Translations under genes and position numbers: made by a program | Source of the DNA: Pseudomonas koreensis | Lineage (GTDB): Bacteria; Pseudomonadota; Gammaproteobacteria; Pseudomonadales; Pseudomonadaceae | DNA: 64,000 bases | Reading direction: 5' to 3' | Assembly (NCBI RefSeq): GCF_024169245.1 | Contig: NZ_JALJWP010000001.1 | Coordinates: 5,689,501 to 5,753,500 of the forward strand | The notes under the pieces: generated by a model | The model's database searches: none | Seen by the model: only the letters and a program-made list of their open reading frames with translations | Told to the model about the DNA's origin: nothing | In this document: positions 44,049-51,717 of the stretch, piece by piece | Layout: each line of letters begins with the position of its first letter | How positions within the stretch are numbered: position 1 is the first letter of the stretch

Positions 44049-44734
44049 TGGCTTATTCATATTTCGCATTCCTTGACGTGATGGGCTATCGCTACTACCT
44101 GAGTAAAGATGAAAGCAACGGCACGGAAGTATTCAAAGAAAAACTAATCACATCATATAGAGCTTTTGAACAGATCGACTTAGCAACACTGCGACACAAA
44201 AGCATATCCGACTCACTATTCATGAGCTCTTCCACTAACATCGTAGGTTTTTTAAAGGCAACCAAAGATGTCTACCTACGATTCTTAGAGAACGGCTTGC
44301 TGATAAGAGGGGGAATCGCCTACAACAAACACTTTGAGAACCAGCATATAACATACAGCCACGCCCTGACCGATGCATACAACCTCGAATCCTCGAAATC
44401 CTTATTCCCTCGAATATTGATACATAAATCTGTTATAGAAAAACTAAAGAATGAAAGCCAAGGACAGGCACAAAGCCAAGAACTTGATCAACTCATTGCG
44501 CAGAATTTAATATTGCGCTGTGGCGAACACTACCAACTCCACGTTGTCGACACTGCCAACTGGAAAGATGTTTATGAAAATGCGAGATCAGTTTATCTCG
44601 AAAACGAAATCGACATTAAAAAAGACCCAAAAATTTTCGAATATCATACTTGGCTACAAAATTACATTTTCCACTTTAAGCCTTCACGTAGCAAAAAGCA
44701 GAAATATATTGACTCATTCCAGTTTCTGAACTGA
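44045..44734 (+). CDS. Cyclase-fold-like protein coupled to the ParA-like ATPase
   Basis: 229 residues. FAFLDVMGYRYYL (Asp11), then ISDSLFM (Asp56), then GLLIRGGIAYNKHF follow the order of class III nucleotide-cyclase cores: a metal-binding Asp in the first strand, a second acidic residue in a DS turn, and an RxGI/RGGI strand. I read it as a possible divergent nucleotide cyclase or cyclase-like regulator. The motifs are short and no family name is certain. AT-rich like its partner. ATG overlaps the upstream stop (ATGA); a second ATG follows directly. Confidence 0.65.
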   Translation: MMAYSYFAFLDVMGYRYYLSKDESNGTEVFKEKLITSYRAFEQIDLATLRHKSISDSLFMSSSTNIVGFLKATKDVYLRFLENGLLIRGGIAYNKHFENQHITYSHALTDAYNLESSKSLFPRILIHKSVIEKLKNESQGQAQSQELDQLIAQNLILRCGEHYQLHVVDTANWKDVYENARSVYLENEIDIKKDPKIFEYHTWLQNYIFHFKPSRSKKQKYIDSFQFLN

Positions 44735-44843
44735 TTTTTCCTATTGAAAATGCATATCTGTTTAAAAGACATTATTGACCACGCACATCGATAGATTTAC
44801 CCTGAAGAAGGTGCCTAAGAAACACCTACACACAGCGGACGTA

Positions 44844-44869
44844 CCGCCCCGACAGTCGCGGCTTTTTTT
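44844..44869 (+). terminator. Possible terminator of the ParA/cyclase-like unit
   Basis: CCGC at 44844-44847 and GCGG at 44858-44861 can pair around a ten-base loop and are followed by seven T. The stem is short, so this is weak. Confidence 0.35.
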
Positions 44870-44906
44870 GCCTACGGTTTCCCCGTGCGCATCAAAAACT
44901 CTGTTA

Positions 44907-45016
44907 TGCCGGGAGTGGGCGAATACAAGACCCGAAAGGGAAATATGTCCGGCCCTCTGTGTGGGGTTTCTTAGCTCCCGGCACCCAGCCTTAAGAAAGC
45001 TGACATCACACAGAGG
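44907..45016 (+). ncRNA. Candidate structured RNA with pseudoknot topology
   Basis: Arm A TGCCGGGAG (44907-44915) pairs with CTCCCGGCA (44975-44983). Arm B CCTCTGTGTG (44954-44963) pairs with CACACAGAGG (45007-45016). The order A-B-A'-B' is that of a pseudoknot or of mutually exclusive helices. Inside arm A lies CCC-GAAA-GGG (44931-44940), a GNRA-type tetraloop hairpin. B' contains the AGAGG ribosome site of the small ORF at 45026. I cannot assign it to a named RNA class. Confidence 0.55.
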
Positions 45017-45025
45017 TAAATGGAT

Positions 45026-45118
45026 ATGCCTAAAAATGTCTCCTTCGGCACGAAGGAAATCAGCTTCAACCTCAACATCATCTACATGCTTCCAGCACTG
45101 GAGGCTTGCCATGTCTGA
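45026..45118 (+). CDS. Small ORF overlapping the start of the BRO-N gene
   Basis: 30 codons, MPKNVSFGTKEISFNLNIIY at the start and ending ALEACHV. AGAGG at 45012-45016 is at good spacing. Its stop (45116-45118) lies eight bases inside the BRO-N gene, so it could serve as a leader cistron for translational coupling. Whether the peptide itself matters is unknown. Confidence 0.45.
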   Translation: MPKNVSFGTKEISFNLNIIYMLPALEACHV

Positions 45119-45644
45119 ACCTCACAGTTCGACTGTCTTCACTCTGCACAAACTCTCTCTCCACGCCCTCCTCCTTGAAGGCCAGCCATGGTTTTGCGCA
45201 CGCGATATTGGTCGCTTGATGGGCGTCCATCTCAGTAATCGAATGGTCAGCAAACTGGACAAGGATCAGCATCGTTTTCTGTGGATTGAGTATCACCGGC
45301 AACCTGAGAAGCAGCTGATGCTCAGTGAGTCCGGCGTGTATGCGCTGTTGGTATATCACTACGTCCCAGGTAATCGTCTGTTGCGTGAATGGCTGACCCA
45401 TCAAGTGGTTCCAGCCTTACGCGATGCTGCGTCCTCGGAAAATCCGGATCTACCTATGCTTAGTTTTTTGAAATGGCCCGAGATGTCTGTGAGTCTGTTG
45501 CATTGGCAGGATGAAGGCTGGATTCGGCTACGAGATATGCCATATCTATTGCAGGGCCAGACACAGCAGCGAGCGACTGCCCCGAAGTCTTGGTGGCGGA
45601 AGGCTGCAGAGGTATTTCAGTCGTCGAAGCATCTGATGAGTTAG
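45111..45644 (+). CDS. BRO-N domain (phage antirepressor-like) protein
   Basis: 177 residues, MSEPHSSTVFTLHKLSLHAL at the start. The BRO-N/antirepressor core is visible in GQPWFCARDIGRLMGVHLSN, then LMLSESGVYALLVYHYVPGN and the LREWLTHQVVPALR helix (about residues 15-110). Such proteins bind DNA and are common in prophages and mobile DNA. The C-terminal 60 residues are not recognised. GGAGG at 45100-45104 fixes the start. It lies behind the structured leader, which may control it. Confidence 0.8.
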   Translation: MSEPHSSTVFTLHKLSLHALLLEGQPWFCARDIGRLMGVHLSNRMVSKLDKDQHRFLWIEYHRQPEKQLMLSESGVYALLVYHYVPGNRLLREWLTHQVVPALRDAASSENPDLPMLSFLKWPEMSVSLLHWQDEGWIRLRDMPYLLQGQTQQRATAPKSWWRKAAEVFQSSKHLMS

Positions 45645-45730
45645 GTGCTGCTTGTGAGATCACCTGCGAGAACTGTCGCAAATCTCTGTAGGAATTTTCC
45701 TAGACAGCCGTAATGGCCACTCAGTATCGT

Positions 45731-45751
45731 CCGAGGGTTTTCAACCCTCGG
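45731..45751 (+). other. Perfect hairpin just before the HNH gene
   Basis: CCGAGGGTTTTCAACCCTCGG forms a nine-base-pair stem with a TTT-like loop, ending eight bases before the HNH ATG, with TTTTAT following. It may be the terminator of the BRO-N gene or a translational control element of the HNH gene. Confidence 0.6.
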
Positions 45752-45758
45752 CGATTTT

Positions 45759-46472
45759 ATGAGCGACAAGAAAAAAGACACTGACTGGACTGTGTCTGAG
45801 ATTGAGGCAGCGGTTGATGCCTACCTGAAAATGTTTGAGCTTGAGCGAATCGGCCAAAAATTCAACAAGGCACATGAGAATCGCGTACTGCGTGCATCTG
45901 CCCTGCACAACCGCACTGAAGGCTCAGTTGAATTCCGCATGCAGAATATCTCTGCCGTTTTATTGAGAATGCATAGGGACTACATCAAAGGGTACAAGCC
46001 TGCCAGAAACGTTGGGACTAACGTTGAGCCAGCCATCCGAGCAGTGTTGATTGCCAAAGGGGTCACGCTTGGGGATCCAACGGTTGCGACTGCGGATGAA
46101 GAAGCGCTAGAGCAGAGAGCTCTGGCGCTAGAGAAACTGCCTCTTGAAGATGAACCTGCGGGGATTGTGAAGCCGAAGCGCGCTCCCGCCCAAAGCACTG
46201 CATTTATACGTGATCCGAAGGTTAGAGCCTGGGTCCGTCAGAAAGCCAAAGGGATATGTGAAGGGTGTGGTGAACCGGCGCCATTCACTAAAAACGACTC
46301 GCCTTACCTTGAAGTTCATCACGTGAAGCATTTGGCGAATAAGGGTTCTGATCGAATCAGCAACGCTGTAGCACTTTGTCCGAACTGTCATCGGCGCTGC
46401 CATCACTCGAATGACAGCAAAGAGTTCACCGAGTCGCTTTATGACAGGGTTAAACGGTTGAAGCGTGAGTAA
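45759..46472 (+). CDS. HNH endonuclease
   Basis: 237 residues. The N-terminal part (about 10-100) has WTVSEIEAAVDAYLKMFELE, a helical module seen in front of HNH nucleases. The C-terminal HNH zinc finger has CEGCG (Cys167, Cys170), EVHHVKHL (His187/188), NAVALCPNCHRRCH (Asn202, Cys207, Cys210, His211). This is the McrA-like arrangement, so cleavage of DNA, possibly modified DNA, is expected. No good Shine-Dalgarno is visible; a hairpin sits where one would be. Confidence 0.87.
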   Translation: MSDKKKDTDWTVSEIEAAVDAYLKMFELERIGQKFNKAHENRVLRASALHNRTEGSVEFRMQNISAVLLRMHRDYIKGYKPARNVGTNVEPAIRAVLIAKGVTLGDPTVATADEEALEQRALALEKLPLEDEPAGIVKPKRAPAQSTAFIRDPKVRAWVRQKAKGICEGCGEPAPFTKNDSPYLEVHHVKHLANKGSDRISNAVALCPNCHRRCHHSNDSKEFTESLYDRVKRLKRE

Positions 46473-46790
46473 CTGAGCCAAAATTCCGTGGCGAGGGAGC
46501 TTGCTCCCGCTCGACTGCGCAGCAGTCGCCAGGCTCATAGTTCAATCTGTCTAACCCCATCGCATTTGCCAGTTTTGGGGCTGCTTCGCAGCCCAGCGGG
46601 AGCAAGCTCCCTCGCCACAGGGGGATATGTGGCCTGCGATGTTGGTGTACGGATCGAAATCTGGTCGATGCCTGGAATCGCCAGCACGCTGGCTCCTACA
46701 AATCCAGCATCATCCTGAAAACAATCAGTGCAACCCGCTCCGCCTCCCGCTATTAATACCCCTCCCCCACTCAAGGATCCGAGCCCCACC
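46473..46790. other. Intergenic region with REP pair
   Basis: 318 bases: a REP pair at 46489-46619 and a lone REP fragment GCTGGCTCCTACAAATCCAG near 46689. The rest shows no gene. A purine-rich AAGGATCCGAG precedes the next ATG. Confidence 0.5.
46489..46619. repeat. Paired REP element, type GGCGAGGGAGCTTGCTCCC
   Basis: TGGCGAGGGAGCTTGCTCCC (then GCT) at 46489 and the inverse AGCGGGAGCAAGCTCCCTCG (then CCACA) ending at 46619; inner CGACTGCGCAGCAGTCGCC and GGGGCTGCTTCGCAGCCC hairpins lie between. The only member of this family in the window. Confidence 0.85.
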
Positions 46791-47777
46791 ATGAAATTCG
46801 ATCTCGCCTACTGCCTCAGCCTCGACGACAAGTTGTCGATCTATGATGTTCGCGATCTCAATTTCGATGAGACGGTGGCGTTTGACTCGGCGAAGGAGCA
46901 CTTCCAGTGCCCCAACGATGCCTGTCGTTCGGCGTTCGAGGCTTCCAACGAGTTGGGTACGTTCAACGCCAAGAACGTGAATTACGTGCGCACGCCGCAC
47001 TTCAAGAATCTGCCCACGACGCAGCATGTGGCGGGTTGTCCGTATGTGAGTTTGAAGGCGTCGGCGCCGGGGGTTGAAGCGGCGGATGGCGAGGTGGATG
47101 ACGGGCGTGAGGAACACTTTCCATCAGAGCTGTTGCTGACCCGCCGTGAGTATGTGCGCAAGCCTGTCGCGCCAGCGGGGGCGGCGGATGTGTTGCGCGA
47201 TGATCCGGTGCGGGTGGCGGCGGACGCTGGTAAAGAGGCGGCGAGTCGTGAGTCGGCGCCGGACAAGACCAGTGTGTTTGCGCATCCGGTGGAGTGTTTT
47301 GTGTCGAACTTCGCCGACAAGGAGTTGCTCAAGCGAATGCCGCTGAAGGTCGGTGAGCATTCGGCGCCGTACAGTTCGTTCTTCAAGAAGATTGAGTATC
47401 TGACGGACAACAAGGGGCTGATTTACTGGGGGCGGATCAAGAAGATCGAGGACTTCCACAGTGCCAGTTTTCGAATCGATTTCGAGGACAAGGTCTGGTT
47501 CAAGAAGCCCGAGGACAGCAAAAAGAAGCCGTATCCGGTTAGTGTTTATCTGAACAAGAAGCTGATCGACAACTACCGCAAGCGCAAGGCGTTTCTGGAA
47601 GAGATCAAGCACGCGGTGGATAGCGACAAGGCGTTGTTCTGTTTCTTTTATGGAGTGACGCCGGAGTTGAAGCAGGTGCCCGGCAAGAAGAACCCCGAAA
47701 AGCCTTTCGAGGTCTTCAATGCCAATATCGAGAACCTGGATCACTTCATTATTCGTGAAGCGCCGGGGCTGGAGTGA
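46791..47777 (+). CDS. Unknown protein with Cys/His-rich N-terminus
   Basis: 328 residues, MKFDLAYCLSLDDKLSIYDV at the start. FQCPNDACRSAF (Cys40, Cys45), TPHFKNL (His70), QHVAGCPY (His79, Cys83) form a plausible zinc-binding module of the type seen at the start of CoiA-like competence proteins. The middle (about 90-165) is low complexity. The C-terminal part (YWGRIKKIEDFHSASFRIDF...) looks like a beta-rich binding domain. G+C-rich codon use fits the host chromosome. I do not recognise the family. It follows the HNH gene across a REP-filled gap and may not belong to its unit. Confidence 0.65.
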   Translation: MKFDLAYCLSLDDKLSIYDVRDLNFDETVAFDSAKEHFQCPNDACRSAFEASNELGTFNAKNVNYVRTPHFKNLPTTQHVAGCPYVSLKASAPGVEAADGEVDDGREEHFPSELLLTRREYVRKPVAPAGAADVLRDDPVRVAADAGKEAASRESAPDKTSVFAHPVECFVSNFADKELLKRMPLKVGEHSAPYSSFFKKIEYLTDNKGLIYWGRIKKIEDFHSASFRIDFEDKVWFKKPEDSKKKPYPVSVYLNKKLIDNYRKRKAFLEEIKHAVDSDKALFCFFYGVTPELKQVPGKKNPEKPFEVFNANIENLDHFIIREAPGLE

Positions 47778-47780
47778 CGG

Positions 47781-48255
47781 TTAGCTTTTGGGTAGTTGCA
47801 GTTTGGCTTCGCCACGGTGTTGGTTGACCAGCGAGTACGGCAGCACTGGCCAATCGGGGTTGTCGCAGTTGCGCTGGATGCGGGCGAAGTAAGCGCCCAG
47901 GTAAATCCCCTTCGGCGTGAAGTGCCAGTTGGAGTAACCCCAAACACTTTCATCGGTGTAGTCGCAGTCGCCATCGTCTTCGGCGGGCTTTTTCATTTCC
48001 TCGGGGTACAGCGTGGTGAACTGTTTGACCAGCCACGGCGCCATGACTTTCAGTTGATCGTATTCGGTGGCTGCGCTATCAGGTTCACCAATCCACAGTT
48101 ACTTCATCCTGCTGCGTGGTGTTGAGTTCAACCACAATCGGCATCTTGCCCAACGTACCGGTAAAGACACGCGGGCCTTCTTCGGCATGGGCGATGGAAA
48201 TCAATGAGAACAGCACAGCAGCGTATGGTGCCAGGCGCATCAGTCCCTTGAGCAT
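47781..48255 (-). pseudogene. Secreted protein gene with internal deletion and frameshift
   Basis: From ATG 48255 the reading frame gives a signal peptide and mature start (MLKGLMRLAPYAAVLFSLIS... ending ELNTTQQDEVTVDW) and stops at 48085. The C-terminal part continues in another frame (GEPDSAATEYDQLKVMAPWL ... VNQHRGEAKLQLPKS) to 47781. From my knowledge of related Pseudomonas proteins, which are several hundred residues long, the middle is missing. The remaining ends look well conserved, so the event seems recent. The C-terminal ORF alone (88 codons) lacks a signal peptide and is probably not functional. Confidence 0.8.
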
Positions 48256-48312
48256 GGATCGATCCTTGAATGAATGAGGCTGCGAAGTATGCGCGCAGGA
48301 ATCGAGGCTCTA

Positions 48313-49158
48313 CTAGAGCAGCATGCCCAGCATCACGATAGTCAGCAGCGCGATGTACACCCACGCATGCACCCGATCCGGTATCCGCCCTATCAACGGC
48401 GCAGCCAATCTGATCCCAAGCAACGAGCCAACCGTCAGCAGCGCAAACGCCAGCACATCGACATACCCGATATACCAAACGCCCAAATCAGCCCCGGTGA
48501 ACCCGGCCAGCGCCATGTACGTCAGCGTCCCGGCCAATGCCACCGGCACGCTGAGCGGATTGGCCATGGATGTGGCTTGCGACATGCTCAGCCCGCAACG
48601 GCGCAGCAGCGGCACGGTCATGACGCTTCCTCCTACGCCGAGGAAGGTCGCGATGGCGCCGATGCCTACACCGCCGGCGGATGTTTCCGTCGAGGTCAGT
48701 CGCCGTGGGATCGTGGCGTGGGACTGTGTGAGAAATCCGCGGCGCAGCAGGCAATCGACGATGGTCACGCCGAGATAGGCGATGAAGGCGTAGCGGATCA
48801 CTTCGCCGCTGACCCACATCGCAGCGATGGCGCCGACGACCGCGCCCAGGCCGATAAACCCGCCCAATGGCCAAAGGTAGTCCCGGAGCAGATTGCCCGC
48901 GCGTTGGTGTTTGCGTGTGGCGATCAAGGCGTTGACGATCATCACGCAGGTCGAGGTGGCCACGGCGATGTGCATGGCCGATTGCGCGATAGGGTCGGCG
49001 GCTGCGTGTGTGGCGGTGAACATGCGGTAGAGCAGCGGCACGATGACGAAGCCACCGCCGAAACCGAAGAGCACGGCGCTGATACCGGTAAGGCAGCCGA
49101 ACAGTGTCAGCAGGAGATAGAACATGGCGGGCGTCCAGGGTTGGGAAGCCCACGACAT
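48313..49158 (-). CDS. TSUP-family permease (TauE/SafE-like)
   Basis: About 281 residues, eight or so membrane helices. The repeated TSUP motif is seen near both halves: FGFGGGFVIVPLL and FLGVGGSVMTVPLLRR. The family exports or imports small sulfur-containing or organic anions such as sulfite or sulfoacetate; the substrate here is unknown. Three starts are possible (GTG 49173, ATG 49158, ATG 49125), none with a strong ribosome site. Divergent from an AraC regulator 80 bases away, which probably controls it. Confidence 0.87.
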   Translation of the reverse strand: MSWASQPWTPAMFYLLLTLFGCLTGISAVLFGFGGGFVIVPLLYRMFTATHAAADPIAQSAMHIAVATSTCVMIVNALIATRKHQRAGNLLRDYLWPLGGFIGLGAVVGAIAAMWVSGEVIRYAFIAYLGVTIVDCLLRRGFLTQSHATIPRRLTSTETSAGGVGIGAIATFLGVGGSVMTVPLLRRCGLSMSQATSMANPLSVPVALAGTLTYMALAGFTGADLGVWYIGYVDVLAFALLTVGSLLGIRLAAPLIGRIPDRVHAWVYIALLTIVMLGMLL

Positions 49159-49237
49159 TAGAGTGACATGCACTGGCCGGCTTCAGTAGTTCAGCCAATA
49201 ATGTTCGCGTTTACGCCAATCGTCTGAGCCACGCCCG

Positions 49238-50005
49238 ATGCGCAATATTTCGATCAATCAGCTTGAAGACACGCCTCGCCCGGTCGTGGCCATCGGTACC
49301 GATTATTCCCACGGCCACCTACTCCCGTTCCATACGCATCGACGTGGGCAATTGCTCTACGGCGCCACCGGCGTGATGCAGGTAAGCACTCGGAACGGTA
49401 ATTGGGTGGTGCCGCCGCAGCGCGCGGTGTGGATTCCGCCGGGCGTGGCCCACGAGGTTTTGATGCTCGGGGTGAGCACGCGCAGTGTGTATATCGAACC
49501 GGGCAATGTGGATCTGGGGTCGGATTGCCAAGTGCTGAATGTCACGCCGCTACTGCGGCAATTATTGATGGAAGCAGTGGACGTGCCGCTGACGTACGAC
49601 GAGTCTGGGCGTGATGGCGTGCTGATCAATTTGCTGTTGCATGAACTGACACGCAGTGCGCCTCTTCCCCTACACATTCCTATGCCTGCCGAAGGAAAGC
49701 TCCTCGGTCTGTGTCAGACCTTTCTGAACATGCCCAATACCCATCAATCCCCGCAGCATTGGGCAGACCAGTTACACATAAGCTTGCGTACCTTTAACAG
49801 ATTGTTTCGGCAGCAGACCGGGCTCAGCTTCCGCCAATGGCGACAGCAAGCCTGCGTGGTGCAGGCACTGGCACGGTTGGCGGCGGGGGAAGCGGTGACG
49901 CGGATTGCTCTGGACTTCGGATACGAGAGCCCGGCGGCATTTTCGACGATGTTTAGGCGCGTGCTCGGACAGGCACCGTCCGTCTGGTTGGAGCCGGGGA
50001 ACTAG
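49238..50005 (+). CDS. AraC-family transcriptional regulator with cupin domain
   Basis: 255 residues. N-terminal cupin (HGHLLPFHTHRRGQLLYGAT, VPPQRAVWIPPGVAHEVLM) and a C-terminal AraC domain with two helix-turn-helix motifs (LHISLRTFNRLFRQQTG and VTRIALDFGYESPAAFSTMF). Divergent from the TSUP permease gene, suggesting local control. Confidence 0.9.
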   Translation: MRNISINQLEDTPRPVVAIGTDYSHGHLLPFHTHRRGQLLYGATGVMQVSTRNGNWVVPPQRAVWIPPGVAHEVLMLGVSTRSVYIEPGNVDLGSDCQVLNVTPLLRQLLMEAVDVPLTYDESGRDGVLINLLLHELTRSAPLPLHIPMPAEGKLLGLCQTFLNMPNTHQSPQHWADQLHISLRTFNRLFRQQTGLSFRQWRQQACVVQALARLAAGEAVTRIALDFGYESPAAFSTMFRRVLGQAPSVWLEPGN

Positions 50006-50098
50006 GCAAATTCGAAAATTGCGTTTGATCCCGGCCGAAAACAACTGTACAAAAACACAGTACATTTTCAATCAGCACTTTTGAGCCCGGAGCACACC

Positions 50099-50416
50099 AT
50101 GGCCTCTCTTGCGATGAACCACGTCCTCGAACGCATTGCCCTTTTCCAGTTCACCCCGACCCACTGCGTCCAGGCCCGCGCCATGCTGGGCTGGAGCGTT
50201 GAACAACTGTCCCGCGAGGCCGAAGTGGCGGTGGCAGATATTCAGCGGTTCGAAACGCAGCAGGACGTGGCGGATGCCGCGAGGCTGGCACTGGCTTATC
50301 GGTTCGAGGCGCAGGGGTTGGTGTTCTTTCCGGGGTTTGCACCGGGGCGCAGTGTCAGGGCGCAGGGTATGTCGGGGGAATCGGTGGGGCGTGGGGATTT
50401 TGCGATGGCTGAATAG
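50099..50416 (+). CDS. Small XRE-like helix-turn-helix protein
   Basis: 105 residues. The part TPTHCVQARAMLGWSVEQLS...EVAVADIQRFETQQDVADAA has the XRE helix-turn-helix pattern (residues about 20-60). Start at 50099, preceded by a purine-rich GAGCCCGGAG. Lone gene; target unknown. Confidence 0.75.
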   Translation: MASLAMNHVLERIALFQFTPTHCVQARAMLGWSVEQLSREAEVAVADIQRFETQQDVADAARLALAYRFEAQGLVFFPGFAPGRSVRAQGMSGESVGRGDFAMAE

Positions 50417-50452
50417 GCTGGCGAGGGGGATGCCCCTCACCAACTGAGCAAT

Positions 50453-51508
50453 TCATGCGTTCTCTAACACCGCATCCCCCTCCTCCTCCACCGCCATCCA
50501 CCAAGCGCTCCCCCGTTCGGGTTGCGCAATGTTGAACGCTTCACCCATTCGCGGTGTGGTAATGGCAATACTGCGTTCCCATGCGAGGCCGAGGATGCGG
50601 TCGAAGGGTTCGTGCCAGGCGTGCATGGCCAGGTCGAAGGTGCCGTTGTGGATCGGGAAGAGCCAACGGCCCTTGAGGTCGATGTGGGCTTGCAGGGTTT
50701 CTTCCGGTTGCATGTGCACGTGGGGCCATTCGACGTTGTAGGCGCCGGTTTCCATCAGGGTCAGGTCGAACGGGCCGTATTGTTCGCCGATGCGTTTGAA
50801 GCCGTCGAAGTAACCGCTGTCGCCACTGAAGAAGATGCGTGTGTCACCATCGATCATCACCCATGACGCCCACAGCGTGCTGTTGCCGTCGAACAGGCCG
50901 CGGCCCGAGAAGTGCTGCGACGGTGTGGCGATGAAGCGGATGCCGGCGATTTCGGTGCCCTGCCACCAGTCGTACTGGCGCACTTTGCTCGCGTCGATGC
51001 CCCATTTGATCAGGGTGTCGCCCACGCCCAGCGGTGTCAGGAAGTACGTGGTTTTGGCGGCGAGTTTGCGTACCGCTTCGTAGTCGAGATGGTCGTAATG
51101 ATTGTGCGAGAGGACCACCGCCTCGATCGGCGGCAACTGGTCAATGCTGATCGGTGGCTGGTGAAAGCGTTTCGGCCCCGCCCACTGCACGGGCGAGGCG
51201 CGCTCGGCGAAGACCGGGTCGGTGATCCAGAACTTGTTGCGCATCTTCAGCAACAGGGTTGAATGCCCGAGGCGATAGACGCTGTGGTTGGGAGCGGCGA
51301 GCAGATCTTCCCGCGTCAGGGGCTGCACGGGGATGGCGGCGGTTGGACGGGTGTTGCGCGGTTTGTGGAAAATCATGTTCCACATGATTCGCAGCATTTT
51401 GCGCAGGCCTTCGCGCTGCACCGGCGCGTGATTGCGAAACAGCCCTTGATCCTGTCGAGAGGCTTCAGGCGTGGGATTGTTATCCGGGAGAGAAACTGGA
51501 TTGGCCAT
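50453..51508 (-). CDS. Metallo-beta-lactamase-fold hydrolase (NAPE-PLD/RomA-like)
   Basis: 351 residues. Zinc motif SHNHYDHLDYE, a GHSTLLLK strand, FSGDSGYFDGF and PIHNGTFDLAMH match the lactamase_B_2 group including N-acyl-phosphatidylethanolamine phospholipase D. The start MANPVSLP is chosen; the frame is open 54 codons upstream, into the promoter region. Divergent from a TetR regulator with a palindrome in between. The substrate is not known. Confidence 0.88.
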   Translation of the reverse strand: MANPVSLPDNNPTPEASRQDQGLFRNHAPVQREGLRKMLRIMWNMIFHKPRNTRPTAAIPVQPLTREDLLAAPNHSVYRLGHSTLLLKMRNKFWITDPVFAERASPVQWAGPKRFHQPPISIDQLPPIEAVVLSHNHYDHLDYEAVRKLAAKTTYFLTPLGVGDTLIKWGIDASKVRQYDWWQGTEIAGIRFIATPSQHFSGRGLFDGNSTLWASWVMIDGDTRIFFSGDSGYFDGFKRIGEQYGPFDLTLMETGAYNVEWPHVHMQPEETLQAHIDLKGRWLFPIHNGTFDLAMHAWHEPFDRILGLAWERSIAITTPRMGEAFNIAQPERGSAWWMAVEEEGDAVLENA

Positions 51509-51624
51509 GACTGAACGACTCCGAAACCGTGTGATGCACGGTATTGCGCGGGAAATGAAAAAGGCCAGGCTGCACGCAAAGGCCAAACGCTCTGGTTTGT
51601 AAGGTGCGAGGATTAACGCAACAT

Positions 51625-51640
51625 TACACTGAGCGGTGTA
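51625..51640. promoter_or_regulatory. Putative TetR operator
   Basis: TACAC-TGAGCG-GTGTA, an inverted repeat of 16 bases between the divergent metallo-hydrolase and TetR genes. A partial copy (GAGTGTAATTT) follows near 51683. Confidence 0.5.
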
Positions 51641-51717
51641 GTTTCTAGGTTGCATCAAAGCTGACGCCAAGTAAACTGCCGAGTGTAATTTCCTCCCTTC
51701 TCTGCCGAAGCCCGCTC

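Larger units (their letters stand above)
44735..45110. other. Leader region with structured RNA ahead of the BRO-N gene
   Basis: 376 bases between the cyclase-like gene and the BRO-N gene. It holds a weak terminator-like element near 44844-44869, the crossing inverted repeats listed separately, and a 30-codon ORF at 45026-45118. Confidence 0.6.

Noticed and set aside
44906..44974. 22-codon open frame MPGVGEYKTRKGNMSGPLCG in the BRO-N leader
   Set aside because: Tempting as a leader peptide crossing the hairpin arms, but no ribosome site is visible, so it is not listed as a gene.
47781..48044. The 88-codon minus-strand frame as an intact small gene
   Set aside because: It lacks a ribosome site and signal peptide and continues upstream in frame to the broken remainder of a larger secreted protein.
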